From: DAOUGC01 sp034429695
Lineage (GTDB): Bacteria > Chloroflexota > Anaerolineae > Anaerolineales > Anaerolineaceae
DNA length: 33,580 nt
NCBI GenBank assembly: GCA_034429695.1
Contig: DAOUGC010000269.1
Location: 1-33,580 of the forward strand
Reading direction: 5' to 3'
The notes under the pieces were generated by a model. That model was not told where the DNA came from, ran no database searches, and saw only the letters and a list, made by a program, of their open reading frames with translations. A program made the position numbers and the translations under genes. Positions 19,237 to 27,842 of this stretch are shown here, piece after piece. Each line of letters opens with the position of its first letter. The stretch's first letter is position 1.

Positions 19237-19896
19237 TTATGGAATGCTGCCGTTAAGCAAAGCAATGGTTACCAAAAGGCCACCCCATACCAGCACCATG
19301 ACCACCAACAGAATCCACAAAATAACACGCAGGCTGTTTTTCTTGCCCGCCGGTTTGGGAGTCTTTCCCCGCCGGCCTGCATGTCTAACACTACCGGCTT
19401 CTTCAACTGATAATGAGGGAATTGGGTCATTGGAAATTTCAAAACTGGCATCCAGGTCTTCGCCCTCAGGCAAGATAAATGCCTGTTCCTGACGCACAGG
19501 CGTCAGTTGGGAAAACGGCCCCGGAGAAACCTCTTCCACCGCGTCAATACCGTCATTCACCGGCGCAGGCTCATTATACCGGGGCTGCTCTGCCGCTGGG
19601 GGTTCAGCCGGAGTGGATGGTGTTGGGGAGGCACCCTTCTCCTCGGTTTTTGTCTCCGAGGCTGCGTTCAAACGGTGCAGTTCCTTCATGGCAATCGGGT
19701 TCATCGGGTTGATCTGCAGAACTCGTTCAAGGCAATAACGTTTCTGGCCCTCATCTGCCACACATGCACTCAACCCCAACCAGGCGCGTTCATCCTGAGG
19801 GTCTTCCTTGACGGCGTTGGATAAATAGTAAAAACCTTCTTTACGATTCCCCTGACGAAGAGCATCCAATCCCTGCTGGGTCAATGAGGAGGTCAT
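19237..19896 (-). CDS. TPR protein with C-terminal membrane anchor
   Basis: A 219-residue protein. Residues about 4-75 are two tetratricopeptide-like repeats (G-L-D-A-L-R-Q-G-N-R-K-E-G-F-Y-Y-L and then A-W-L-G-L-S-A-C). Residues 76 to about 185 are a Pro/Glu/Ala-rich linker. A basic patch (R-R-G-K-T-P-K-P-A-G-K-K) precedes a membrane helix at about 192-213. The orientation suggests that the TPR part is cytoplasmic and tail-anchored. The start at 19896 has GGAGA upstream and lies downstream of a good promoter at 19948-19977, which excludes the longer frame starting at 19983. It may scaffold an envelope complex; the adjacent glycosyltransferase is a possible partner, but this is a guess. Confidence 0.83.
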   Translation of the reverse strand: MTSSLTQQGLDALRQGNRKEGFYYLSNAVKEDPQDERAWLGLSACVADEGQKRYCLERVLQINPMNPIAMKELHRLNAASETKTEEKGASPTPSTPAEPPAAEQPRYNEPAPVNDGIDAVEEVSPGPFSQLTPVRQEQAFILPEGEDLDASFEISNDPIPSLSVEEAGSVRHAGRRGKTPKPAGKKNSLRVILWILLVVMVLVWGGLLVTIALLNGSIP

Positions 19897-19947
19897 GGCA
19901 TCTCCATTCCTTCGACGAAAAAGATCACACCAAACTTGTTCCATTTC

Positions 19948-19977
19948 ATTATACCTGTGGATCAAAATATGAATCAA
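19948..19977 (-). promoter_or_regulatory. Sigma-70-type promoter for the TPR gene
   Basis: On the minus strand TTGATT (19972-19977), an 18-base spacer and TATAAT (19948-19953). It gives a leader of about 45 bases before the ATG at 19896. In the same divergent gap a plus-strand TACAAT at 20025-20030 could serve the DegV operon, with a poor -35. Confidence 0.65.
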
Positions 19978-20117
19978 TTTCAATTAAATCCAAATCCAAC
20001 AGGCACAGTTGGGGTTATCTCGTTTACAATAGATGGTATCCCAAGATTGGCAGAAATCCCCCCCTGGAATAGATGCAATGGCAGGTATAGATTAATTCAT
20101 CACTGGAGGAATGCACA

Positions 20118-20972
20118 ATGACTGTTGCTGTGATCACCGATACAGATGCCAGCCTCCCCCTGGAGTTGAGTCAAAAGTACGGAATCATACAGGTACCCAT
20201 TTATATTCATTTTGGAGATGATTGTTACAAAACGGGTATTGAACTGAATGATGTGGAGATGTTTGCCCGTATTGCAAAAGAAGGCAGATTGCCCACCACA
20301 TCAGCTCCAGCACCGGGAAGCTTTGTTGAAGCCTATCAGGAAGCTTTTTCCAAAGGCGCAACTTCGATTGTTTGTGTTTGTGTCAGTCGTGAAATGAGCG
20401 CCACACACCAAAGCGCCTGTCTGGCAAGAGAACAATTCCCCGACCGGGAGATCCATGTGATTGATTCGCAAACCCTCACAATGGCACAGGGCTTTTCCGC
20501 CCTGGCCGCAGCCAAAACCGCTCTGGCCGGTGGGGATAGCGCCGCGGTGATCGAAAGTGCAGAAAGCACCGCCCGACGGACGAAACTGTTCGGATGCCTG
20601 GCTACTTTAAAATTCCTTGCCATGAGCGGCAGGGTGGGCAAAGCTGCCGCCGGCATGGCGGGCTTGTTGGATATTAAACCGATCCTCACCGTGCGCAATG
20701 GCAAACTGGATATGCTGGAACGCGTACGTACACACCGTCGTGCTTACGACCGTGTGGTGGAATTAATGGTTGAGGCGGTTGGCTCCACAACCATTGAACA
20801 GGCCGCCATTGTACACGCCGGTTGCCCGGACGAAGCCGCCCGTTTTGCCGAGCTGGCTGGACGTTCCCTGTCCCTCCCGTCGGACCTGGTCATTGCCGAG
20901 TTCACCCCCGGCCTGTCCGTTCATACCGGCCCTGGTCTGCTTGGCTTGACCGTGGTCTGTGCTGATCATTAG
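20118..20972 (+). CDS. DegV/FakB family fatty-acid binding protein
   Basis: A 284-residue protein of the DegV fold, which holds a single fatty acid. In Gram-positive bacteria the FakB members present it to the kinase FakA for phosphorylation. Visible features are the N-terminal V-A-V-I-T-D-T-D-A-S-L-P, the P-T-T-S-A-P-A-P-G-S-F loop, S-R-E-M-S-A-T-H-Q-S-A near residue 92, and the C-terminal H-T-G-P-G-L-L-G-L motif. The ATG has GGAGG upstream. The gene is first in a run with a UMF1-type permease (37-base gap) and a PlsC-like acyltransferase, a context that fits uptake or recycling of fatty acids into phospholipid. No FakA kinase gene is in the window. Confidence 0.93.
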   Translation: MTVAVITDTDASLPLELSQKYGIIQVPIYIHFGDDCYKTGIELNDVEMFARIAKEGRLPTTSAPAPGSFVEAYQEAFSKGATSIVCVCVSREMSATHQSACLAREQFPDREIHVIDSQTLTMAQGFSALAAAKTALAGGDSAAVIESAESTARRTKLFGCLATLKFLAMSGRVGKAAAGMAGLLDIKPILTVRNGKLDMLERVRTHRRAYDRVVELMVEAVGSTTIEQAAIVHAGCPDEAARFAELAGRSLSLPSDLVIAEFTPGLSVHTGPGLLGLTVVCADH

Positions 20973-21009
20973 TGGTAAATAACAAATCATTTTTCGGAGG
21001 AAATGCATC

Positions 21010-22374
21010 ATGGAAACTGTAAACGAAGCTGCCGTCCTCAAAGTACGCAAGCGCCGCATGGTCACCACCCGGCGTGAACGCTGGGCATGGTATTTTTATG
21101 ACTTTGGCAATTCTGCTTATGCCGCTGTCATCCTGCTGGCGGTTTATTCTGCTTACTTTAAACAACAGGTTGTGGGCGGCGCCGAGGGAACCCGTTTGTG
21201 GGGTCTCTCGATTGGCATTGCCATGCTGGTTGTGGCGGCTGTCTCTCCCATATTGGGCGCCATGGCTGATTTTTCCGCAACCAAGAAGCGCATGTTGTTT
21301 GTGTTTACCTCCATGGCTTGCGTTTTTACCGCGTTGCTCTACTTCGTTGGCAAGGGCAACATTTTTACCGGTATGTTGTTCTTCATCCTTGCTGAAATTG
21401 GTTACCGCTCGGGTCAGGTGTTTTATAACGCGCTGCTGCCCGAGATTGCCAAACCGGAAGAAATGGGCCACGTGTCTGGAACTGGTTGGGCAGTAGGCTC
21501 CCTTGGCGGCATTGTCTGCCTGCTGGTGGTGCTGGGTTTGATCATGACTGTGGGCGGTGACTTTGTGCTGCACCTGTCATTCCTGATCACTGCTGCTTTT
21601 TATGGTCTCTCCACGCTGCCCTTGTTCCTTTTCCTTAGAGAGCGCAACCGCCCCACCCCGCTGCCCAAAGGTGAAACCTACATCTCGGTCGCACTGGGCA
21701 AGCTCAAGCAGACCTACAAGAATGCACGCGAATATAAGGATTTACTAAAATTCCTTCTTGCATTCCTGGTCTACAACAACGGCATCATGATCACGCTCGA
21801 CTTCGCCGCCATCATCGGCGCTGTCCTGTTCGGCATGACCCAGCAACAATTGATCATCTTCATGATCATCGTTCAAATCACCAGTGTGATCGGGGCTTAC
21901 CTGTTTGGAAAGATTACAGACCGCATCGGCAGTCGTGCTTCGCTGGCAGTGGCTGTTGGATTGATGATCTTCACTGTTTCAGGTTTGTTCATCGTACGCG
22001 ATCTGACCTTCTTCAACATCATCGGTGCGCTGGCAGGCTTTGCGCTCACCGGTGTACAGTCAGTCAGCCGCACGGTGGTGGGCCAGATCACGCCGGAGGA
22101 AAAATCAGCCGAATTCTACGGGCTGTTCTCCTTGAGCGGCCAGATCTCGTCATTCGCCGGCCCCACCATTTACGGTCTGGTGGTGGCATGGTTTGCCGGG
22201 ATGTTCAGCCGGCAGGGGCTTGGAGCGCAATTATCAGAAGAACGCGGTTTGCGAACCGGCGTATGGTTGATGATCGCCTTCCTGCTGGCGGGGTTGGTGT
22301 TGTTGTTTACCGTGCGCAAATGGAAATATGAGGAACCCACCCCGACCATTAAAACCGGGGACGAGCAGGAATGA
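21010..22374 (+). CDS. UMF1-type major facilitator permease
   Basis: A 454-residue protein with about 12 membrane helices. The start of the membrane part, W-A-W-Y-F-Y-D-F-G-N-S-A-Y-A, is the typical signature of the UMF1/Atg22-like MFS family. The second half has G-K-I-T-D-R-I-G-S-R-A, an MFS motif-A relative, and T-P-E-E-K-S-A-E-F-Y-G-L-F. The substrate is not known for bacterial members; yeast Atg22 exports amino acids from the vacuole. GGAGG precedes the ATG. The stop overlaps the start of the acyltransferase gene by ATGA, so the two are probably translationally coupled. The setting between a FakB-like and a PlsC-like protein raises the possibility of a lipid-related substrate. Confidence 0.93.
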   Translation: METVNEAAVLKVRKRRMVTTRRERWAWYFYDFGNSAYAAVILLAVYSAYFKQQVVGGAEGTRLWGLSIGIAMLVVAAVSPILGAMADFSATKKRMLFVFTSMACVFTALLYFVGKGNIFTGMLFFILAEIGYRSGQVFYNALLPEIAKPEEMGHVSGTGWAVGSLGGIVCLLVVLGLIMTVGGDFVLHLSFLITAAFYGLSTLPLFLFLRERNRPTPLPKGETYISVALGKLKQTYKNAREYKDLLKFLLAFLVYNNGIMITLDFAAIIGAVLFGMTQQQLIIFMIIVQITSVIGAYLFGKITDRIGSRASLAVAVGLMIFTVSGLFIVRDLTFFNIIGALAGFALTGVQSVSRTVVGQITPEEKSAEFYGLFSLSGQISSFAGPTIYGLVVAWFAGMFSRQGLGAQLSEERGLRTGVWLMIAFLLAGLVLLFTVRKWKYEEPTPTIKTGDEQE

Positions 22375-23105
22375 GCGAAAAAGCAATTCGTTACCCCCGC
22401 CGCAAGTTGATACGCACCATTTTGCGAGCCGGAATCGCTGCTGTGCTGGGAACCATCGCAGATGTAAAAATTAACGGCAGGGAGAACCTGCCAAAGTCCG
22501 GACCCTTACTGATCATCGGCAACCACTTTCACTTTCTCGATCCGGTTGCCATGATCCTTGCCATGCCGTATCCCATTGAATTTATCGGTGGGCTGCGCAC
22601 CCCCAACGCCCCCGGTTGGACAGAGACCTTTCGGCAGGCCTGGGGTGTCTTGCATGTCCGACGCGGCACTTCCTCCCGGGATTCCCTCCTGGCCGCTACT
22701 GACGTGCTAAAACTCGGCGGCGCGCTGGCAATCTTCCCTGAAGGCGGTAGCTGGGCAACCGTATTGCGACCACCCCGCCCCGGGGCAGCCCTGCTGGCCG
22801 CCCGATCCAATGCCCCCATCCTTCCGGTGGGCTTTAACGGTCTGATCGATGTCTTCCCCGCACTGTCAAAGCGAAAACGCGCCAGGGTGGAGATCAACAT
22901 CGGCAAACCCTTTGGTCCTTTTCAATTCAGCGGGAAAGAGAAATCCATGCGTGAGCAGATGGACGACTTTGGTCACGATATGATGCGACATCTTCGCGAT
23001 TTAATCCCCGCAGCCCAGCACGGCTATTACTCCGATGATCCCGCAGTGCGGGAAGCCGCCCGTGGAACCGAAATTTACCCGTGGGAAGGCATGATCGAAG
23101 AATAA
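22371..23105 (+). CDS. plsC: 1-acyl-glycerol-3-phosphate acyltransferase (PlsC-like)
   Basis: A 244-residue membrane-associated acyltransferase of the PlsC family, which makes phosphatidic acid from lysophosphatidic acid. It has the catalytic H-x4-D motif in N-H-F-H-F-L-D-P (His52, Asp57) and the glycerol-phosphate binding motif F-P-E-G-G (122-126). The first 30 residues are an amphipathic/hydrophobic segment that can attach to the membrane. Length and motif spacing are normal. The start overlaps the upstream stop (ATGA). It is the last gene of the DegV-UMF1-PlsC run and is followed by a strong terminator. The exact acyl acceptor cannot be fixed from sequence. Confidence 0.92.
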   Translation: MSEKAIRYPRRKLIRTILRAGIAAVLGTIADVKINGRENLPKSGPLLIIGNHFHFLDPVAMILAMPYPIEFIGGLRTPNAPGWTETFRQAWGVLHVRRGTSSRDSLLAATDVLKLGGALAIFPEGGSWATVLRPPRPGAALLAARSNAPILPVGFNGLIDVFPALSKRKRARVEINIGKPFGPFQFSGKEKSMREQMDDFGHDMMRHLRDLIPAAQHGYYSDDPAVREAARGTEIYPWEGMIEE

Positions 23106-23120
23106 AGCTTTCTCAAACCC

Positions 23121-23165
23121 TCAACCGCATGTGAATCTGCACAAACCCTCATGCGGTTGATTTTT
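23121..23165 (+). terminator. Rho-independent terminator after the plsC-like gene
   Basis: A perfect 11-base stem, TCAACCGCATG (23121-23131) and CATGCGGTTGA (23150-23160), with an 18-base loop and then TTTTTATT. It closes the operon that starts at 20118. Confidence 0.88.
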
Positions 23166-23169
23166 ATTG

Positions 23170-23175
23170 TATAAT
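23170..23175 (+). promoter_or_regulatory. -10 box for the MFS/GH3 genes, abutting the terminator
   Basis: A perfect TATAAT begins 5 bases after the T-run of the preceding terminator, so the terminator hairpin occupies the -35 region. No good -35 match is visible. The transcript would begin near 23182. Confidence 0.45.
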
Positions 23176-23224
23176 TTAGCCGGCTAATAATTGCGGGCTG
23201 TTGGAAAAGGAAAAAAGACGCCTG

Positions 23225-24448
23225 ATGACCACTCTCATAAATGATTACCCTTCCCGTTGGGGCACGCTTGTGCTGGCGACACTGACCAATGCTTTTGTGG
23301 CTGCAGCGCCTTCCATGTGCCTGCCGGTTTTGTTTGACGAAATTTCCACTGATTTATCCATTAACCTGGTCCAGGTGGGTGTCATCTGGGGCATTGGAGC
23401 GTTGCCTGCCATTGTCAGTTCACTGCTGGGTGGCGCGCTGGGCGATCAATTTGGGCCACGCCGCATGATTATCTTAAGTTGCGTGCTTTCCGGCCTGTTT
23501 GGTGCATTGCGCGGGTTCTCCACCGGTTATGGGACCCTGTTGGTCACCATGATCTTATTCGGCATGACAGGCCCGCTGGTTGTGATGAACAACATCAAAA
23601 TCATCGGCATGGTCTTTCCCTCCCGTCAACTGGGTATGGCGAACGGTGCGCTCTCCATGGGCATGGCGCTGGGCTTTTTGCTCAGCTCGATGATCAGCGC
23701 CACGCTGCTTTCACCCATGCTGGGCGGTTGGCGCAATGTCTTGGTGGCATACGGCGCATTGTCCGCCCTGCTGGTCATCCCCTGGCTCTTCCTTCGCATC
23801 CATCTACCTGCCCGTGACCCGGCAGTTAAACCCGTCACCATGTTCGGTTCCATCGGCGAGGTACTCAAGCTGCGTACCGTGTGGTTGCTGGGCTTGGCCC
23901 TGATGGGCATGAGCGGCAGTGTGCAGGGGGTGCTTGGTTACCTGCCGCTGCACCTCCGCGATTTTGGCTGGGCGCCTGCCGCAGCTGATGCTGCCCTGGC
24001 CGCATTTCATACCATCAGCCTGCTGGGGGTAATCCCCATTGCTCTGTTGTCTGACCGGCTCAGAACACGGCGGAAGATCCTGTTGGTTACTGCCGGGATC
24101 ATGGCGCTTGGTTTTGGCTTGATCCCCTTTGTACCTGGGACGTTGATTTGGGCTGCCGTGTTGATGGCCGGCCTGATGCGGGATGGTTTCATGGGGGTGT
24201 TCATGACCAATGTGGTGGAAACCCGCGGGGTTGGCGTGGAATATGCCGGAACGGCTGTTGGTGTGGTGGTATTGTTCGCCAACATCGGCAATTTCATCGC
24301 GCCGCCCCTGGGGAACAGCCTGGCGGGCATCAACCGCGGTTTGCCTTTCCTGTTTTGGAGCGGATTAACGTTTTTCTGCCTGCTGTGTATTTATTTTGCA
24401 TCCAGGTCGGTTGCCTCCCGCAACCCCAACCTGATGGATCGCCTGTAA
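23225..24448 (+). CDS. Major facilitator superfamily transporter
   Basis: A 407-residue membrane protein with about 12 helices. The loop between helices 2 and 3 has G-D-Q-F-G-P-R-R, the MFS motif A. The second half has L-L-S-D-R-L-R-T-R-R-K as the equivalent. Substrate cannot be read from the sequence; the shape resembles the NarK/CynX-like carriers. The start is uncertain: ATG 23225 is used here, while an in-frame TTG at 23201 would add 8 residues. The GH3 glycosidase gene starts 30 bases downstream and has no signal peptide, so the carrier might import a glycoside that is then cut in the cytoplasm. That link is inference. Confidence 0.88.
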   Translation: MTTLINDYPSRWGTLVLATLTNAFVAAAPSMCLPVLFDEISTDLSINLVQVGVIWGIGALPAIVSSLLGGALGDQFGPRRMIILSCVLSGLFGALRGFSTGYGTLLVTMILFGMTGPLVVMNNIKIIGMVFPSRQLGMANGALSMGMALGFLLSSMISATLLSPMLGGWRNVLVAYGALSALLVIPWLFLRIHLPARDPAVKPVTMFGSIGEVLKLRTVWLLGLALMGMSGSVQGVLGYLPLHLRDFGWAPAAADAALAAFHTISLLGVIPIALLSDRLRTRRKILLVTAGIMALGFGLIPFVPGTLIWAAVLMAGLMRDGFMGVFMTNVVETRGVGVEYAGTAVGVVVLFANIGNFIAPPLGNSLAGINRGLPFLFWSGLTFFCLLCIYFASRSVASRNPNLMDRL

Positions 24449-24478
24449 CCCAACCTTGATCGAGTAACAGGAGTGGAC

Positions 24479-26326
24479 ATGAGCAACACAAACCGAAACC
24501 CCGAAGCGCCCTTGATGACTCAAAATGGGCATACCTTCCGTGATTTAAATAAAAATGGCACGCTGGACCCCTATGAGGATAACCGGCTGCCCGTTGAAGA
24601 GCGTGTTGAAGATTTACTTGCTCAGATGACCCTGGAAGAGAAAGCCGGGCTGATGTTTCACACCATCCTGCCGGTGGGCATGAATGGGCAGCCGGTGGAA
24701 GAGCCGGGCATGTTCGGTCCCCTGACCACATCAGATCTCATCATTCAACGTCTGATGAATCATTTCAATGTGCATGCCCTGCCCGAACCGCGCCTGGCAG
24801 CCGAATGGCACAATCGTGTACAGAAACTGGCTGAACGCACCCGTCTTGGTATTCCTGTCACACTGTCATCCGATCCGCGCCACGGCTTTTCTGACAACCC
24901 CATTGCCAACCTGGCATCTGATCACTTTTCGCGCTGGTGTGAACCCATTGGCCTGGCAGCCATTGACGACCCGGCACTGACAGAGCGATTCGGCGACATT
25001 GCCCGTCAGGAGTATCTGGCGGTGGGCATCCGCACCGCCCTGCATCCGATGGCGGACCTTTCCACCGAGCCGCGCTGGGCGCGGGTAAATGGCACCTTCG
25101 GCGAGGATGCCCAACGTTCCGCCCGCATGGTGGCAGCGTACATCCGCGGCTTTCAGGGAAAAAACCTGGGACCCATGAGTGTAACCTGCATGACCAAGCA
25201 TTTTCCTGGCGGCGGGCCCCAGAAGGACGGCCTGGATGCCCATTTTTCTTATGGCAAGGAACAGGTATATCCCGGCAACAATTTTGATTATCACCTGCCC
25301 CCGTTTGAGGCAGCGTTTGAAGCCGGCACAGCCCAGATTATGCCGTATTACGGGCAACCCATCGGTCTGGATATGGAGGAAGTGGGTTTTGGTTTCAACA
25401 AAGCCGTAATCACCACCCTGCTTCGCGAACATTATGGATTTGATGGCGTGGTTTGCACCGATTGGGGGTTGATTAATCCAGTCATTCGGGATGGAAAGAC
25501 ATTCATGGAAGCCCGCGCGTGGGGCGTTGAGCACCTGACCCCGTTGGAGCGCATGCAAAAAGCCATTGAAGCCGGGGTGGATCAGTTTGGCGGGGAGGCC
25601 TGCCCTGAACTGATCATTGAATTGGTGACCACGGGCAAAGTCAGCATGGAACGCATTGACCAGTCGGTGCGCCGTTTGTTGAGGGATAAATTTATTCTGG
25701 GGCTGTTCGACAATCCCTACGTGGACGTTGAGGCAGCCGTTCAAATCATTGGCAACCCCGGGTTTGTTGCCGCTGGAGAAGAGTCACAACGGCGATCAAT
25801 TGTCCTGCTTAAGAACGGCGCTTCGTACCATCAGTTCATCCTGCCATTGACCGGTTCAGAAAAAATCTACGTGGAGGGTATTGATCGCGCTATTGCTTCC
25901 GAGTACGCTGAGGTTGTGGATGACCCCTCCATGGCTGATATGGCCATCATCCGCTTGAAAACCCCGTGGCAGCCCAACCCGGCCATGGGTTTCTTCGCCA
26001 GCTTCTTCCACGAAGGCGATCTGGACTTTAAAGGCGAGGAAAAGGAACGCATTCTCAAGTTGCTGAAAACGGTTCCCACCGTGGTGGATATTTATCTGGA
26101 TCGCCCTGCTGTCATCCCTGAAATATCCGATCATGCCGCCGCCCTGCTGGGCAATTTTGGCTGCAACGCCAGGGCTGTGCTGGATGTAGTCTTTGGACGT
26201 TTCAAACCTTGTGCAACCCTGCCGTTTGAACTGCCATCCTCCATGGAAGCGGTTCGTCAGCAAAAAGAGGATGTTCCATGTGATTCCCCCGAACCGTTGT
26301 ATCCAATGGGTTTCGGGTTGAAGTAA
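24479..26326 (+). CDS. Glycoside hydrolase family 3, cytoplasmic, with EF-hand-like N-terminus
   Basis: A 615-residue GH3 protein (beta-glucosidase/beta-xylosidase type). After a short lead it has a 12-residue calcium-loop pattern, D-L-N-K-N-G-T-L-D-P-Y-E (22-33), then V-E-D-L-L-A-Q-M-T-L-E-E-K-A-G. The TIM-barrel part holds K-H-F-P-G-G-G-P and G-V-V-C-T-D-W-G-L, where Asp328 is the expected nucleophile. A shortened second domain (about 430-615) ends at P-L-Y-P-M-G-F-G-L, and the C-terminal fibronectin-like domain of many GH3 enzymes is absent. No signal peptide is present. The start at 24479 has AGGAG 5 bases away; GTG at 24473 is an alternative. Substrate is unknown. Confidence 0.92.
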   Translation: MSNTNRNPEAPLMTQNGHTFRDLNKNGTLDPYEDNRLPVEERVEDLLAQMTLEEKAGLMFHTILPVGMNGQPVEEPGMFGPLTTSDLIIQRLMNHFNVHALPEPRLAAEWHNRVQKLAERTRLGIPVTLSSDPRHGFSDNPIANLASDHFSRWCEPIGLAAIDDPALTERFGDIARQEYLAVGIRTALHPMADLSTEPRWARVNGTFGEDAQRSARMVAAYIRGFQGKNLGPMSVTCMTKHFPGGGPQKDGLDAHFSYGKEQVYPGNNFDYHLPPFEAAFEAGTAQIMPYYGQPIGLDMEEVGFGFNKAVITTLLREHYGFDGVVCTDWGLINPVIRDGKTFMEARAWGVEHLTPLERMQKAIEAGVDQFGGEACPELIIELVTTGKVSMERIDQSVRRLLRDKFILGLFDNPYVDVEAAVQIIGNPGFVAAGEESQRRSIVLLKNGASYHQFILPLTGSEKIYVEGIDRAIASEYAEVVDDPSMADMAIIRLKTPWQPNPAMGFFASFFHEGDLDFKGEEKERILKLLKTVPTVVDIYLDRPAVIPEISDHAAALLGNFGCNARAVLDVVFGRFKPCATLPFELPSSMEAVRQQKEDVPCDSPEPLYPMGFGLK

Positions 26327-26366
26327 TGGGAAATTGGATTGGCAGCACATCCGGCGAGAAAAAACC

Positions 26367-27842
26367 ATGTCAATGAGAAAAGTCATTTTATTGGATGGAC
26401 TTGTTAAATGGGTCATCAGATACATGGCTTCTCTGGGCATTGTGGCTCTGACCACCTTGTTGTTGCGCGTCTTTGGGCCAGCTTTTGATCTACAAATTGC
26501 AGTCCTGATCTACATCATACCCGTCATGGTGGCTGCCGTTTCATTTGGCCTCACCTCAGGCCTGCTGGCCAGTTTTGCGGCTTTTCTGGCGTTTAACTAT
26601 TACTACATCGAACCTTTTCACACCTTCCAGGTGCACGCCACGCAGGATTTGATTACCCTGTTGATCTTTCTGGTGGTCACGGTGGTGATCAATCAGTTGC
26701 TCAGCCAGGCGCGCGCCGGCGTGAAACTTGCCAGAGCCAGGGAATGGGAAGCCACCCGCATGTACGAGTTGATATCATCCCTGTCCGGTGTGATGGATGA
26801 AAATGAGATCGCACGGGTGGTATCAGCGCATATTCACGAGGGTTTTCATTGCACAGGGGTGCAGGTGGAAGTAACACATTCACCTGTGCCTGGAATGATG
26901 GTTACTTTCCCCCCTGATATTGCCCCCACAAGCCCACCCAACCATGTCATTTCAATGGCCACAATCAGAGACCGGGAGGGCGAAATTAAGATCTGGAGAG
27001 AAGCAAATGCATTCTCCCCACAAGAAATGCGCCTGCTGCAGGCACATGCCAGTCAGGCAGCGTTATCCCTTGAACGGGTACGCTTGGTCAAGGGAGAAAA
27101 CAAGGCACGTGTTCTTGAAGAGAGTGACAAATTAAAAACATCATTACTAAACTCGGTCTCTCATGAATTACGCTCACCACTGGCTGCCATCAAGGCATCA
27201 GTCTCCAGCCTGCGTAGTGGAACAGTGGATTGGGATGTGGCAGCACGCCAGGAATTACTTGCCACCATAGAAGAAGAAACTGATGAGCTAAATTTATTGG
27301 TGGGCAATTTATTGGACATGTCACGCATCGAATCGGGCGCTCTGGCGCCTCAGAAGCAGTGGTATTCCCTTAATGAGATCGCCTCCCGCGCACTCATTAG
27401 AATGCGCAAATTGGTTGACGATCATCAAATCGTAATGGACATGCCTTCTGATCTTCCTCTTGTCCCGGCGGATTATGTCATGATAGAACGGGTTTACACC
27501 AACCTGCTATCCAACAGTATTAAATATGCGCCTGCCAACACACAGATAACCGTCTCCGCCCGGATGGAAGATGGTTATATACACGCCACGGTCAGCAACC
27601 AGGGTCCCCCCGTTCCTGATCAACATCTGGAACGCATCTTCGACAAGTTTTACAGGGTCACCGAAGCGGAACGCATCACTGGAACCGGCCTGGGGCTTTC
27701 CATCTGCAAAGGTATAATTGAAGCACACGAGGGCAGAATCTGGGCGAGCAATGAACCGGGAAGATTTGTTTTTCACTTTACACTTCCCATCACTTTGAAT
27801 GGCGTACTTCCATCCTTCCCTGAGGAAAGTGGTAATGGATAA
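26367..27842 (+). CDS. KdpD-like sensor histidine kinase lacking the N-terminal KdpD/USP domains
   Basis: A 491-residue membrane kinase. Residues about 10-110 form four membrane helices of the DUF4118 type, with F-N-Y-Y-Y-I-E-P-F-H-T-F, which is the hallmark of KdpD. A degenerate GAF-like domain lies at about 135-245. The HisKA motif is S-H-E-L-R-S-P-L (His266), and the ATPase has N-L-L-S-N-S-I-K-Y-A (from about 379) and G-T-G-L-G-L-S-I-C-K-G. Full-length KdpD is near 890 residues and has N-terminal KdpD and USP domains; these are missing here. The start (26367; ATG 26373 also possible) has a weak ribosome site. The stop overlaps the regulator gene by 8 bases. The pair should sense potassium or turgor and act on the downstream permease. 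Confidence 0.92.
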   Translation: MSMRKVILLDGLVKWVIRYMASLGIVALTTLLLRVFGPAFDLQIAVLIYIIPVMVAAVSFGLTSGLLASFAAFLAFNYYYIEPFHTFQVHATQDLITLLIFLVVTVVINQLLSQARAGVKLARAREWEATRMYELISSLSGVMDENEIARVVSAHIHEGFHCTGVQVEVTHSPVPGMMVTFPPDIAPTSPPNHVISMATIRDREGEIKIWREANAFSPQEMRLLQAHASQAALSLERVRLVKGENKARVLEESDKLKTSLLNSVSHELRSPLAAIKASVSSLRSGTVDWDVAARQELLATIEEETDELNLLVGNLLDMSRIESGALAPQKQWYSLNEIASRALIRMRKLVDDHQIVMDMPSDLPLVPADYVMIERVYTNLLSNSIKYAPANTQITVSARMEDGYIHATVSNQGPPVPDQHLERIFDKFYRVTEAERITGTGLGLSICKGIIEAHEGRIWASNEPGRFVFHFTLPITLNGVLPSFPEESGNG

